Shown: piece by piece, positions 46,471-55,718 of the stretch | Position numbering within the stretch: the stretch's first letter is position 1 | Layout of the letters: each line of letters starts with the position of its first letter | DNA from: Faecalicatena orotica | GTDB lineage: Bacteria > Bacillota > Clostridia > Lachnospirales > Lachnospiraceae | Assembly: GCF_003149245.1 (NCBI RefSeq) | Contig: NZ_QGDL01000011.1 | Coordinates: 80,324 to 144,323 of the forward strand | Direction: 5' to 3' | DNA: 64,000 bases | Position numbers and translations under genes: made by a program | The notes under the pieces: model-generated | Told to the model about the DNA's origin: nothing | Seen by the model: only the letters and a program-made list of their open reading frames with translations | Databases searched by the model: none

Positions 46471-47664
46471 TCAATATTCCAAAAAATGCATCTTCCACAC
46501 CGCCAGTGAGATCGCCACCACTGAAATCCCTGTGGCTGTAAGAAGCGTCTGTACTTTCACCACATCCGCCAACGGCCCGAATACCGCCATCCCCAGCGGA
46601 AGCGCACAGGACGTTGCAATCTGCATAAAGCTGAAGATCCTCCCATGCATTTCCTGCGGCACCTTTTCCTGTATGGTTACCGTAATCGGTGCGTTATAGC
46701 AGGGTGATGTTATCCCGATCAGGGCATTGCACACCAGATAAAACGGAAAAACCGGCGCACTGCCCAGTGCTATCATAAGCATCCCATAAAATGCACCTGC
46801 CGACATCGTCGTGTTCATTTTTTTTCGGAATCCGCCCCAGGAAGCGATCAAAAGGCCTCCCGCGATCATGCCCAGGCTATAAGTCATTTCACTTGCAGTA
46901 AGCCTCCACACGTCTGCGCCAAATGTCCGTTTCACCATGAGCGGCGTCAGAAAAGCGGACGGGCTGATCAAAAAAAGAATGATAAGCTGATAGGAAAGCA
47001 GTCTTTTAATAAAATGGTTCTCCTTCAGATATAAAAAACCACTTCTGATCTCTTCCATACCTGAATTCAAGCGGCTTCTCTCCTTGTGGACAGGTTTTAT
47101 GTAAACTGTAGCCGTAATTCCGACCCCGATGACAGCTGTCAAAAAATCGATCAGTAAGGTTGTCTCGAATGGTGCCACAGACAGGATCACACCGCTGACA
47201 GCAGGCGAAAGAAACATCATCAGAGACGACAGGGTACTGTTGATGCCGTTAATCCTCATGAGTTCCTCCTGTGGGACAATCTGCGGTATAACCGAGTTCA
47301 CCGCCGGAGTCTGTATCCCCGTACCCGCGGAACGAATGACCAACACCAAAAACAGAAGCCAGATACTCTTATGGCCCGATAAGAAAGTAACAGCCAGCAG
47401 CAGTGTTGACACAGCAATCACCGAGTCAGATAACATAATCATTTTTTTACGGTCGTATCTGTCTATCCATACACCTGCAAATAAAGAAATGACAATCTGC
47501 GGCAGAAAACCGCACAGCGTCGAGATCGTCAGCATTTTTCCGGATGACGTCGACAGCGTGATATACCAGACAATCGCATACTGCACGATTGACGAACCAA
47601 ACAGCGAGATCGTCTGTGCCGTCAGAAAACGGCTGATTGAGCTTTTCCAATTTGATTTATTCAT
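46471..47664 (-). CDS. MFS transporter, drug-efflux/enterobactin-exporter-like
   Basis: The 397-residue, 12-helix protein has the DHA3-type pattern: SRFLTAQTISLFGSSIVQYAIVWYITLSTSS in helix 1 and DRYDRKKMIMLSDS in the loop between helices 2 and 3. The group is annotated as macrolide or multidrug exporters. It lies downstream of, and on the same strand as, a MerR-type regulator (160-base gap), so control by that regulator is possible. A 55-bp stretch of its helix 1 is found again, diverged, in the scar at 51753-51807. Confidence 0.88.
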   Translation of the reverse strand: MNKSNWKSSISRFLTAQTISLFGSSIVQYAIVWYITLSTSSGKMLTISTLCGFLPQIVISLFAGVWIDRYDRKKMIMLSDSVIAVSTLLLAVTFLSGHKSIWLLFLVLVIRSAGTGIQTPAVNSVIPQIVPQEELMRINGINSTLSSLMMFLSPAVSGVILSVAPFETTLLIDFLTAVIGVGITATVYIKPVHKERSRLNSGMEEIRSGFLYLKENHFIKRLLSYQLIILFLISPSAFLTPLMVKRTFGADVWRLTASEMTYSLGMIAGGLLIASWGGFRKKMNTTMSAGAFYGMLMIALGSAPVFPFYLVCNALIGITSPCYNAPITVTIQEKVPQEMHGRIFSFMQIATSCALPLGMAVFGPLADVVKVQTLLTATGISVVAISLAVWKMHFLEY

Positions 47665-47824
47665 AATTTGTTCCTTTTCATCTATTCATTTCTATAATTC
47701 TTCAAATCCCTTATATTCTCCAATATGAAACCGTGGGACATGCAGTCATATTAAACTAGCCATGATGCTATGCAGAGAGGTACACCGAAAGTAAAAAAAC
47801 TTGTTCGGATTAGGCAGCCCTTTA

Positions 47825-48625
47825 TCAGTGATTCGGAAAGTAAATCTCAACAAAATAATCGTTGTCCAAATCTTCATGTGCCAATGCAAAAAGGTACTTC
47901 ACAAGCAATTCGGCATCACATAAATGAAAGTTTTTGCAAATTTTATTAAGATAAGTGTGTAGTTCGCTGTTCTTACCCCAGAACTTTGTTTTCCCAAACA
48001 TTCCTGTTATCTCTACTGTTTTTATATTTCCAGATTCAGAAAACATTTTTCCTGTATGTTCCACATCCTGATAAGAGATACCGGCATTCCGCGGAAGCTC
48101 TGCAACGAACCCGGCTGAATCGCTCTGGTAAAAACTCCATTGTTCCATTTGCAGGAAACTGCCCGTATTATTCCAGTCAAACCCTGCCGGTGGAAACATT
48201 TCGATGGGCATTTGGTAAATCTCTTTATCTAAAGTTTCATACTGGATGCTCCCCAAATCATCATCGTTTTTGTGCAAAGAAATTTGCGTCAGTAAATCCG
48301 ACATTTGACGGGAATGATTTTCGAGCTGCTGCAATGCCTTCTTTCTTTCCTCTATCGCTGCCTGCTGTTCTTTGACAAGAAGTATATAATCTTCAATTTC
48401 CCCAGAAGCCAATCGTTTTTGCAAATTCTCCAAAGAAATATCAAGAGAGCGTCCCGCTAAAATCATTTCCAATATATCAAGTTGTTCAAAAGAATAATAC
48501 CGATAACCAGACGGCTCAGTGACGATGGGTTTCAAAAGTCCAATTTTGTCATAGTGCCGTAATGTATCAAGAGATATTCCATAGAGTTTACAAACCTGCC
48601 CAATTCTTAATAACTGTCCCATCAT
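47825..48625 (-). CDS. MerR-family transcriptional regulator
   Basis: The 266-residue protein has a MerR winged helix (LLRIGQVCKLYGISLDTLRHYDKIGLLKP, then SGYRYYSFEQLDILEMI), a dimerisation helix (about 85-115) and a C-terminal effector domain resembling the GyrI-like/multidrug-binding group. Its divergent promoter region contains a 19-bp-spaced promoter with an internal dyad, the usual MerR target, so it likely activates the AI-2E-type gene and its neighbours when a ligand binds. Confidence 0.9.
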   Translation of the reverse strand: MMGQLLRIGQVCKLYGISLDTLRHYDKIGLLKPIVTEPSGYRYYSFEQLDILEMILAGRSLDISLENLQKRLASGEIEDYILLVKEQQAAIEERKKALQQLENHSRQMSDLLTQISLHKNDDDLGSIQYETLDKEIYQMPIEMFPPAGFDWNNTGSFLQMEQWSFYQSDSAGFVAELPRNAGISYQDVEHTGKMFSESGNIKTVEITGMFGKTKFWGKNSELHTYLNKICKNFHLCDAELLVKYLFALAHEDLDNDYFVEIYFPNH

Positions 48626-48664
48626 AATATCCTTTCGTAAAAAACAATAAATGCATTTCCGCTC

Positions 48665-48695
48665 TTGACTCTTGAGTAAGTCAAGAGTTTATAGT
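48665..48695 (+). promoter_or_regulatory. MerR-type promoter with 19-bp spacer and operator dyad
   Basis: TTGACT (48665-48670) and TATAGT (48690-48695) are 19 bases apart, too long for ordinary recognition and the hallmark of MerR-activated promoters. The spacer holds the dyad CTCTTGACT/AGTCAAGAG. It drives the plus-strand gene at 48772, with the MerR gene divergent. Confidence 0.85.
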
Positions 48696-48771
48696 GGTAT
48701 TATAAACAAAATAATTTGAAAAGTAAAGACGAACAATTCAGGTATTTACAGGAAAACAGGGAGGGCAAACA

Positions 48772-49869
48772 ATGCGTGTGGAAAAAATGAAGGAATTCAT
48801 CATAAAGGTCTTGTTTTGGATATTGATTGGAGGATTGGTCTTTCTAACAATCAGCTACATTTTACCTGTGCTGAAACCCTTTATTGCGGCGTTCATCATT
48901 GTGCTTATTTTAAATCCGATCATCCGGCACGTTGCAAGAATAGGCCGTTGCGGGCGTAAAACAGCTTCTGTTACAATACTCATTCTTTTTTACGCAATAT
49001 TGTTTCTGTTCATTGTAGTAGTCGGTGCTGATATTGCAAACTTTATAAAAACATTCGTAGCGGGGTTTCCTGAACTATATGACAGTACGATTTTGCCCGC
49101 TTTGGAAGCGGCCACACACGGTATGGAGGCCGCTACAGAACATTTCAGCCCGGATTTTCAAACAATGCTTACTTACATAGGAGAATCTGTTTCTGGCGCG
49201 GTATCTGGATTTGTCGGAAACGCTTCTTCATCCGTTGTAACACTGGTCACAGGCATTGCATCGAAAACGCCCCAAATGCTGATGAACTTTATCATTACAA
49301 TCGTGGCCTCCTTTTTCTGTGTAATTGACTACGAAAAAATAATTGCTTTTGGGGGCAGACATTTACCTACAAAAGCAACTCAGGTATTTATCAAAATAAA
49401 GAAAAAAGGAATTTCAGTTTTGTCGCAATTCGGAAAAGCATATCTAATTCTGATGAGTTTGACATTTGTGGAGCTGGCTGTCGGACTGTCACTGCTCAAA
49501 ATTGAGGATTCTATTTTGCTCGCGGGGATCATTGCACTGGTAGACATTCTCCCTGTACTTGGGGTTGGAACCGTCCTGCTCCCGTGGATTGCAACCAGTT
49601 TCCTGACTCACAATATCCCTCTTGGCGTGGGGCTTCTCATTTTATATATCATCATTACAGTCGTGCGGCAGATATTAGAGCCCCGCGTTGTAGGGCAGCA
49701 GATTGGACTGCACCCGTTAATAACCATGATGTGCATGTTTGTGGGAGCCTACTTTTTCGGCATCATAGGGCTGTTTGGATTTCCCATCCTGGCAACGATT
49801 TTGGTGCAGTTAAAAAGAAACGGTGGCTTTGATAACGATAAAAATAACGGTGAGGTGACACAAAGATGA
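48772..49869 (+). CDS. AI-2E family transporter (YdiK/TqsA-like)
   Basis: The 365-residue protein has about seven membrane helices, with ISYILPVLKPFIAAFIIVLILNPII at the start and the signature region GIIALVDILPVLGVGTVLLPWIATSFL plus ILEPRVVGQQIGLHPLITMM near the end. Family members export autoinducer-2 or sodium and other solutes. GGGAGG precedes the start. It is the first gene behind the MerR promoter and overlaps the MATE remnant by 4 bases. Confidence 0.9.
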   Translation: MRVEKMKEFIIKVLFWILIGGLVFLTISYILPVLKPFIAAFIIVLILNPIIRHVARIGRCGRKTASVTILILFYAILFLFIVVVGADIANFIKTFVAGFPELYDSTILPALEAATHGMEAATEHFSPDFQTMLTYIGESVSGAVSGFVGNASSSVVTLVTGIASKTPQMLMNFIITIVASFFCVIDYEKIIAFGGRHLPTKATQVFIKIKKKGISVLSQFGKAYLILMSLTFVELAVGLSLLKIEDSILLAGIIALVDILPVLGVGTVLLPWIATSFLTHNIPLGVGLLILYIIITVVRQILEPRVVGQQIGLHPLITMMCMFVGAYFFGIIGLFGFPILATILVQLKRNGGFDNDKNNGEVTQR

Positions 49870-50746
49870 ACGATCATTTGACAATCTATCAAAAACCAGT
49901 TACATTTTACAATATTTTGAAATTCACTTTTCCCACGATGGTCATGGCATTGATCCAAGTGCTGTACACAACAGTTGACGGTATCTTCGTAGCCAGATTT
50001 GTCGGAACGGACGCAATGGCTGCATTAACGCTGTTATCGGAGTCCTCTTTTCCGAACCGCTAAAAAGCCAGCTTTTGTATTTTGTAAAGCCGGTATTCAG
50101 AATACGAACCTTGTTTGACTCCGCAACAAATGGAATGAGTGAGATGGCCACCACACTTGTTTCCGGCATAAACGCGCTTCTGATGAATCAAGCGCTACTT
50201 CTATATGCCGGTGAAAATGGCGTTGCAGCCTATACGGTTATTTACTATGTGTTCAGTGCAATGACGGCTTTGTATATCGGCTATATTTATGGGGTGTCGC
50301 CTATAATTAGCTACAACTACGGTCAGCATGATACGGACAAGCTGAAGAAGCTCACGAAAGTAAATCTTATTTTTATAGCGCTGGTGTCCGGTATCTCTGC
50401 TTTAACCGCATGGATATTTGGCGGAAATTTGATTGGAATTTTTGCGGAACCGGGAACGGCGGTCTATGAAATAGCAGTACATGGAAATTTCATTTTCATG
50501 TTTGCACTGCTTTTTAACGGATTTAACACCTACGCCAGCGGACTGTTCACCGCACTTTCCAATGGCGTTGTATCTGGAGTGATCGCATTTTGCCGCACCT
50601 TTTTATTCTCGCTGGGAGCGATTCTGTTGTTGCCTGGAATATTGCAGACCAACGGAATCTGGCTTGCAACGCCCATTGCGGAATTTTTAGGAATCATAGT
50701 TTCAATTATGTGCTTTTTCCGATACAGAAAAAGGTACGGCTATTAA
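49866..50746 (+). pseudogene. MATE efflux transporter with an internal deletion
   Basis: The 5' part (49866-50063) encodes the MATE start (MNDHLTIYQKPVTFYN... to VGTDAMAAL, about 55 residues) and then runs into a stop. The rest, readable from about 50046 in another frame (LFSEPLKSQLLYFVKPVF...), matches the second half of MATE proteins to the C-terminus at 50746. About 150-180 codons of helices 2-6 are missing, and the junction near 50040 shifts the frame. It cannot make a working transporter. The neighbours are intact, so the deletion is local. Confidence 0.85.
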
Positions 50747-50761
50747 CAGGAGGATATTGAA

Positions 50762-51400
50762 ATGGAAGAAATAAAATATCGGGAAATCTGCCCGGAAGAT
50801 TATAGTTCAATCAAAAAACTGATTGATGAAGTATGGAATTTGAATCAATTTTGTGACACTGGACAGGAATTAGAGGATTCTCTGAATATTTATCTGCAAT
50901 CCAGTTTGCTCGATATTTCATATGGGAAGGTGGCGGTACTTGACGGAGAAGTTGTGGGTGTTCTGCTGGGTAAGGATGATGGGCAGAAGAACATCATCAA
51001 GCGAAGTACCGCACTGTGGGCACTGGTCAAGAGCAGTGTGTCACTGCTCTTTCATTCGACCAAACGAATGAGACGGCACTTAAAAAATGTACTACAAATC
51101 TCTAAAGCAGATGAAAAAATGATGGCTATGCATAAAGGAAATTTTACTGGGCACATTGAGTTGCTGATTGTGGGGAAAAGCACTCAGGGGCTAGGCGTGG
51201 GGAAAAACCTCGTCAAAGACTTTATATCCCATGTAGCTCATAGAGGTAAGTTCGCGATTTATGTTCATACTGATACACAGTGCAACTATAAATTTTATGA
51301 TCATCAGGGATTTGAACGATTGGATTCCGTAGATGCAATGTTAAACGATGGTCATGGAATAACACTTTTTCTTTACAAATTAGAACAAATATTAGAATAG
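50762..51400 (+). CDS. GNAT-family acetyltransferase
   Basis: The 212-residue protein has an N-terminal GNAT start (YREICPEDYSSIKKLIDEVWNL) and an acetyl-CoA-binding segment IELLIVGKSTQGLGVGKNLVKDFISH, then YKFYDHQGFERLDS. The substrate is unknown. GGAGG precedes the start. Its last codons (QILE and stop) and the DNA beyond are shared with the end of the Rpn-type gene at 53027-53041, so the gene's extreme 3' end seems to have come from the duplicated segment. Confidence 0.85.
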   Translation: MEEIKYREICPEDYSSIKKLIDEVWNLNQFCDTGQELEDSLNIYLQSSLLDISYGKVAVLDGEVVGVLLGKDDGQKNIIKRSTALWALVKSSVSLLFHSTKRMRRHLKNVLQISKADEKMMAMHKGNFTGHIELLIVGKSTQGLGVGKNLVKDFISHVAHRGKFAIYVHTDTQCNYKFYDHQGFERLDSVDAMLNDGHGITLFLYKLEQILE

Positions 51401-51751
51401 CTCATTTTCTATTGTCTAAGGAAACAGTTTCATCTCCTGACGGAAACAGGGCCAGGGCGCCATAATTCAATTGAATCATGGCGCCCCATATTGTAATCAT
51501 TTATTTACTGACGTCTCCGGCCATACCTCTACCGTGCATCTTACTAAAATCCTCTACAGTATCCCCGCATTAAAAATTTTTAATATCATATCCGTGGTTC
51601 CTACGTTATAGCCGCTTGCCTCATATACGCAGTTTGCTTCTTTATCTGTCACCAAAACTATCGGAATGCTCTCCTGGTCTACATAGAATCTTCTTCCGAG
51701 GAAGGATTCCCTTTCTTCTACGGAGCCACTGAAGACCTTTACGTGGTCCAG
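51386..51751. repeat. Diverged duplication of 53027-53384
   Basis: This segment repeats, in the same order, the last 15 bases of the Rpn-type gene, its bidirectional terminator (51455-51487, a GGGCGCC stem) and the 3' end of the transglutaminase-like gene (minus strand, 51554 onward: LGRRFYVDQESIP, VTDKEANCVYEASGYNVGT). Similarity is about 80% by eye, with small indels. It ends abruptly at GGTCCAG. Confidence 0.85.
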
Positions 51752-51807
51752 AGTTATATACCAGACTATCGCATGCTGCACGATTGACGAACCAAACAGC
51801 AAGATGG
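51554..51807 (-). pseudogene. Chimeric scar: MFS helix-1 fragment fused to a transglutaminase-protein C-terminus
   Basis: A TTG-initiated frame reads LFGSSIVQHAIVWYITL, which matches helix 1 of the MFS transporter at 46471-47664 (one residue different). It then passes directly into DHVKVFSGSVEERESFLGRRFYVD and on to the last residue of the transglutaminase-like protein at 53187. MFS-derived DNA spans about 51753-51807. No ribosome site is visible. It is the relic of at least two recombination events, not a functional gene. Confidence 0.85.
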
Positions 51808-52026
51808 TAGTACAATCTGTTGTTTTTACTCCGATGCCGTGTAGGAAGGTACACCAAATGATATGCGTTCCTATTTAGAACCGACTTTTTTCATTTCGTC
51901 AAATTGCCCAATTGTTCTTTTTATCCCTACATGCTATACTTTCCTCAGAAACTTCGAAAGGTATTCGCCTTTCATTTTTCAGTCGGCATATCGTCGATTT
52001 ATCCCATTAATTATTTATTAGGACCG
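51808..52026. other. Intergenic stretch before the Rpn-type gene
   Basis: No gene is apparent. It contains GGTACACC (near 51846), a possible relic of the GTGGTGTACC repeat tail seen elsewhere, and AT-rich sequence leading into the inverted repeat at 52027. Confidence 0.4.
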
Positions 52027-52143
52027 CAGAAAATGAACCCTTTACATTTTTAAGGTACTTCTGACTTTTATATCTCTATATTTCGTGATATGATAATTAT
52101 AAATCAGAATAACTCCTTAAATGTGTAACCTTCATTTTCTGCA
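52027..52143. repeat. Long imperfect inverted repeat upstream of the Rpn-type gene
   Basis: The left arm starts GCAGAAAATGAA (52027) and includes TACATTTTTAAGG and TCTGACTTTTATA. The right arm has TATAAATCAGA, CCTTAAATGTGTA and ends TTCATTTTCTGC (52143). Overall the 117 bp can fold into one long imperfect hairpin centred near 52085. It ends 8 bases before the ribosome site of the nuclease gene. Confidence 0.7.
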
Positions 52144-52159
52144 CAGGAAAGGAGATTTT

Positions 52160-53041
52160 ATGACCAAAGACAACTTTATTATGTTACCCACTGTAGACTT
52201 TTGTTTCAAGGAACTGATGCAGAACTCTAAAGTCAGGAAAGGCTTCATTTCAGCTTTGTTGAATCTTTCTCCTGATGAGGTTGAAGATACCATACTTCTG
52301 CCAACGCTTCTTCAACGGGACTCCGCTGATGACAAGCAGGGGATTATGGATGTACGGGTACTGCTTAAGAATGGAACGCAAATGAATATGGAAATGCAGG
52401 TCAAATACTTTGAATACTGGGATGAGCGTGCCTTGTTTTATCTCAGCAAAATGTTTGACAGTCAGATCCACAAGGGTGAATCCTATGAAAAATTGCAGAA
52501 GTGTATTCATGTAAGTATTTTAGATTTCATCCATTTTCCGAATGACAAAGAATGTTACCGCAGGATTCATTTTCGGGATGATAAAACCTCTGATCTATAT
52601 TCGGACAAAATGGAGCTTCAGATATTGGAGCTAAAAAAATTACCCCCTGAACTTAAAACCAGTGAGGATGTTCTCGCATGGATGAGGTTCTTCAGTGGCA
52701 AAAGTAGAGAGGAGTTTCAAACTATGGCTAAAACAAACGAATATCTCGATGAAGCATACAATACATTGCTCAATCTGAGTGCTGATGAGAAAAAACGGTT
52801 GGAATATGAGGCACGGGAAAAAGCTTTAAAAGATTATAATACACAAATCAGCAGTGCCGAAAAGAGAGGGCTTAAAGCCGGAGAAGAGGTCGGACGCAAA
52901 GATGGAATACGCATAGGCAAAGAACTGGGGGTTCAGGAGGCCCGTCAAGTTTTCAAACTATACATGCAGGGCAGATCTCAAGAAGAAATTGCAGACCTCT
53001 GTGATATCAGTATAGACAACGTGAAGCAAATATTAGAATAG
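52160..53041 (+). CDS. Rpn/YhgA-like PD-(D/E)XK nuclease family protein
   Basis: The 293-residue protein is of the recombination-promoting nuclease/putative transposase group. Features are FCFKELMQNSKVRKGFISALL at the N-terminus, the nuclease core GIMDVRVLLKNGTQMNMEMQVKYF (D...ExQ) and the helix ERALFYLSKMFDSQIHKGESYEKLQKC. A helical C-terminus ends in a helix-turn-helix-like MQGRSQEEIADLCDISIDNVKQIL. The start at 52160 follows GGAAAGGAG. Such genes are mobile and often present in several copies. A long inverted repeat precedes it. Confidence 0.85.
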   Translation: MTKDNFIMLPTVDFCFKELMQNSKVRKGFISALLNLSPDEVEDTILLPTLLQRDSADDKQGIMDVRVLLKNGTQMNMEMQVKYFEYWDERALFYLSKMFDSQIHKGESYEKLQKCIHVSILDFIHFPNDKECYRRIHFRDDKTSDLYSDKMELQILELKKLPPELKTSEDVLAWMRFFSGKSREEFQTMAKTNEYLDEAYNTLLNLSADEKKRLEYEAREKALKDYNTQISSAEKRGLKAGEEVGRKDGIRIGKELGVQEARQVFKLYMQGRSQEEIADLCDISIDNVKQILE

Positions 53042-53094
53042 CTCACTTCCCATTGCCTGAAGGAACGCTATCCTTTTTTGACTAAAACTGAACC

Positions 53095-53127
53095 GGGGCA
53101 CCATGATCCAGTCGATCATGGTGCCCC
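53095..53127. terminator. Bidirectional terminator between the Rpn-type gene and the sugar/peptide operon
   Basis: A perfect 14-bp stem, GGGGCACCATGATC with GATCATGGTGCCCC, has a 5-base loop. A related stem with changed but still paired sequence lies in the duplicate at 51455-51487, indicating selection on structure. Confidence 0.85.
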
Positions 53128-53186
53128 GTATTATGATCTCTTATTTCCCTGCCGGCCATACTGCCGGACATCTTTCTAAACTCACC

Positions 53187-55655
53187 TTATAGTATCCCCG
53201 CATTCAGAATTTTCAATATCATATCCGCGGTTCCTACGTTATAGCCGCTTGCCGCATATACGCAGTTTGCCTCTTTATCTGTCACCAGAATCAACGGAAT
53301 GCTTTCCGGGTCTACATAAAACCTTCTTCCAAGGACGGATACCCTTTCTTCTACGCAGTCACAGAAGACCTGTACATGGTCCAGCAGCTGCATTGTTTTG
53401 TGAAGGGTTGGCTGTTTTAGTGCTTCGCCGTTATTCACTAGGAAAACGACTCCAGCCTCCCCGCGGTTGAATTCTTCCGCTCTTTCACACAATTCGTTCA
53501 GAATGTGTTCTGTCGGCTCCTGTCCTTCTGACAGCCACACTGTCAGGTTCGCACTGCCTTTCAGAATATCTGTTATGCCTGTTTTTACACCGTTTAAATC
53601 TTCTACCTCAAAAGGGGGCATCGCTACACACTCCAGCATCTGGCTGAGTTCTGCCTCTTCCAGTTTTAGTTCTGTAACGACAGTCTTTCCGGGCTCTACC
53701 GTGACTTCTTCCACACGCCCGAGTATATTGCCGTTTGGCAGTCTGTTAGCTGTGACCACTTCATACACCCCGGCCGGCACACTCACTTCCGGGTTCTGGT
53801 CAATTCTTAAATCGCTTAAATCCAGCAGTTTTCTTTCGCCCGGATGTTTTCTCGTAACCGCCCAATTCTGAAAATAAACGAAATTCTGGGATGCCTCACC
53901 GCAGACTTTCAGTTTTCCGACTGTCTCTAGCGCAATCACCGGTAAAAAGCGGCCGTCTTTATAGTATTCCATTGCATGGTCTACAGGATTCAGCCTGGCA
54001 GGTATACCGAGTGTCCGACAAATTGCCACGAAGAGTATCTCCTTTGACTGCCTGCTGCCAATTCCATACTTCAGACACGGCACGGGCAGAGTCAGCAGTG
54101 CATCGTACTCCTCCCCGGGCTGCTCTTTGACATGTTCTTCGATAAAACTCCAGACTGAATCCGGACTGCTGAGAAACAGTTCCTTCTGGTTTTCTGCCAG
54201 AAGACCTTCTATCCTTTGTCTGTAATCCGTCAGCAGTTCCGTCGAAATACGGGGGGCCAGAACGTAGTTCACAAAAATATCCGATGGATATCTGTCCGCA
54301 TACTGCATGGCATGGTTTAAATGAGCCTCCAGTACGCTTGCTTTCAAATCCATATGGTCTTTTTCAGACAAGGTATCTAATAACTGGCTTCTGTATTCGG
54401 AATACGTCGCACCGCGGAGAAATGCTTCCACTTCTCCCTCATTGCCTGTTCCTTTCTTATTCAGCCTGTGTGCCGTTCTAAAGGCCAGCTTCTCTTTTTG
54501 TTGCCTTCTCTGTTCCTCGGTCACAAACCCGCTGTGAATGACCGCATCCTGAGGCGCAAAACATTCGAACACGACACTTTCTGTCCCACTGGATTTTTTC
54601 TCTAGTTTGAGCACGATTTCTGCACATTCCCTCACATCGACAATCTCAGAGCTCTCCATGTCTCCTTTGGCGGCGCTGATGCGGCAGCTTCCGAGTCCAA
54701 GCTCGATCTCCGCATTACCCGCTTCTTTCGTTTCCATAACCGCTACCGGGAAAAATTCCGAATAGTTCAGGACTTCTACCCTGACCTCTGCACCCTGAAC
54801 CGGCTTTCCTTCCTCATCCAGAACCGTTATTTTTATCCGTTTTGTATTCGCATAAGTAGCAATTTCATTCAATTCCGTAGTCATTCCCTGCGTACATACC
54901 AGATTCTTTGTGTCTATGGCATCTCCCGCCAGTTCAAGACTTCCATACCATCTGGAATGGATCAGCATCGCTCTGGAGGATGCATGGAGAAACCAGCCTT
55001 TGTCCAGCACTTCCTCGGGTTCACATGCACCGAGGAAATGCCATGCCCCGTCACACCATGCCTCCACCCATGCGTGATTATCATCACAGTGGGACCACCG
55101 GGGTGCATAGACCTGCCTTGCGGGTATTCCCATGCTTCGCAGTACACTGACTGTAAATGTGGACTCCTCCCCACATCTTCCGTGTGCACTTCTGTACACC
55201 GTCATCGGTGACGCTGTTCTGTCGTCCGATGCCCGGTATGTCGCTTCCCCTGCACACCAGTAGTTCAGGGCCAGAACTGCCTCTTCCATCGTATCAGGAC
55301 TGCCTGCCTCTTCTTTTACTTTCCCGTAAAAAAAGCTGCGGCACGGGCTGATATCCTCTGTATTGATTCTGTGGTATACCACATACTGGCAGAATATTTC
55401 TTCCTTTACCTGTCCTTTAAACGGCCCGTTCTCCCACAGGAAAGCGCCGTGTTCTGCGTAATCCAGAAAGGTTTCAAAGGGATACCCCGCCGCATCAGAA
55501 ACAGGCATATTCCCGTATAAATACCGAAGCAAAACCTGCGTATCAGGCGCACATGCCCCGATTTTTACATCTATGTCAGAAAACAATGCAGGCATCCTGC
55601 TGCTTCTGTCTGTATATAGTTCCCCTATTTTTGCTGTAAATTTTTCAGAAAACAT
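53187..55655 (-). CDS. Cytosolic protein with two transglutaminase-like domains
   Basis: The 822-residue protein has no signal peptide. The first transglutaminase core (about 125-235) has C161 in GRCGEESTFTVSVLRSMGIPAR and H194 in DDNHAWVEAW, with E212 near the usual acid. A carboxypeptidase-regulatory-like beta domain (ITVLDEEGKPVQGAEVRVEVL, about 285-305) follows. A second, degenerate core (GIGSRQSKEILFVAICRTLGIPAR) lacks the cysteine. The end is thioredoxin-like (NLTVWLSEGQEPTEHILNEL). It may be a peptidase-like enzyme acting on imported peptides or glycopeptides. The start at 55655 follows GAGGAGGT. It is the last gene of the operon. Confidence 0.8.
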   Translation of the reverse strand: MFSEKFTAKIGELYTDRSSRMPALFSDIDVKIGACAPDTQVLLRYLYGNMPVSDAAGYPFETFLDYAEHGAFLWENGPFKGQVKEEIFCQYVVYHRINTEDISPCRSFFYGKVKEEAGSPDTMEEAVLALNYWCAGEATYRASDDRTASPMTVYRSAHGRCGEESTFTVSVLRSMGIPARQVYAPRWSHCDDNHAWVEAWCDGAWHFLGACEPEEVLDKGWFLHASSRAMLIHSRWYGSLELAGDAIDTKNLVCTQGMTTELNEIATYANTKRIKITVLDEEGKPVQGAEVRVEVLNYSEFFPVAVMETKEAGNAEIELGLGSCRISAAKGDMESSEIVDVRECAEIVLKLEKKSSGTESVVFECFAPQDAVIHSGFVTEEQRRQQKEKLAFRTAHRLNKKGTGNEGEVEAFLRGATYSEYRSQLLDTLSEKDHMDLKASVLEAHLNHAMQYADRYPSDIFVNYVLAPRISTELLTDYRQRIEGLLAENQKELFLSSPDSVWSFIEEHVKEQPGEEYDALLTLPVPCLKYGIGSRQSKEILFVAICRTLGIPARLNPVDHAMEYYKDGRFLPVIALETVGKLKVCGEASQNFVYFQNWAVTRKHPGERKLLDLSDLRIDQNPEVSVPAGVYEVVTANRLPNGNILGRVEEVTVEPGKTVVTELKLEEAELSQMLECVAMPPFEVEDLNGVKTGITDILKGSANLTVWLSEGQEPTEHILNELCERAEEFNRGEAGVVFLVNNGEALKQPTLHKTMQLLDHVQVFCDCVEERVSVLGRRFYVDPESIPLILVTDKEANCVYAASGYNVGTADMILKILNAGIL

Positions 55656-55718
55656 TTTACCTCCTCTCCCGGGCAAACCTGATCACTCAGGCGCACCCCA
55701 AAGCGTGTCTGATGTTCA

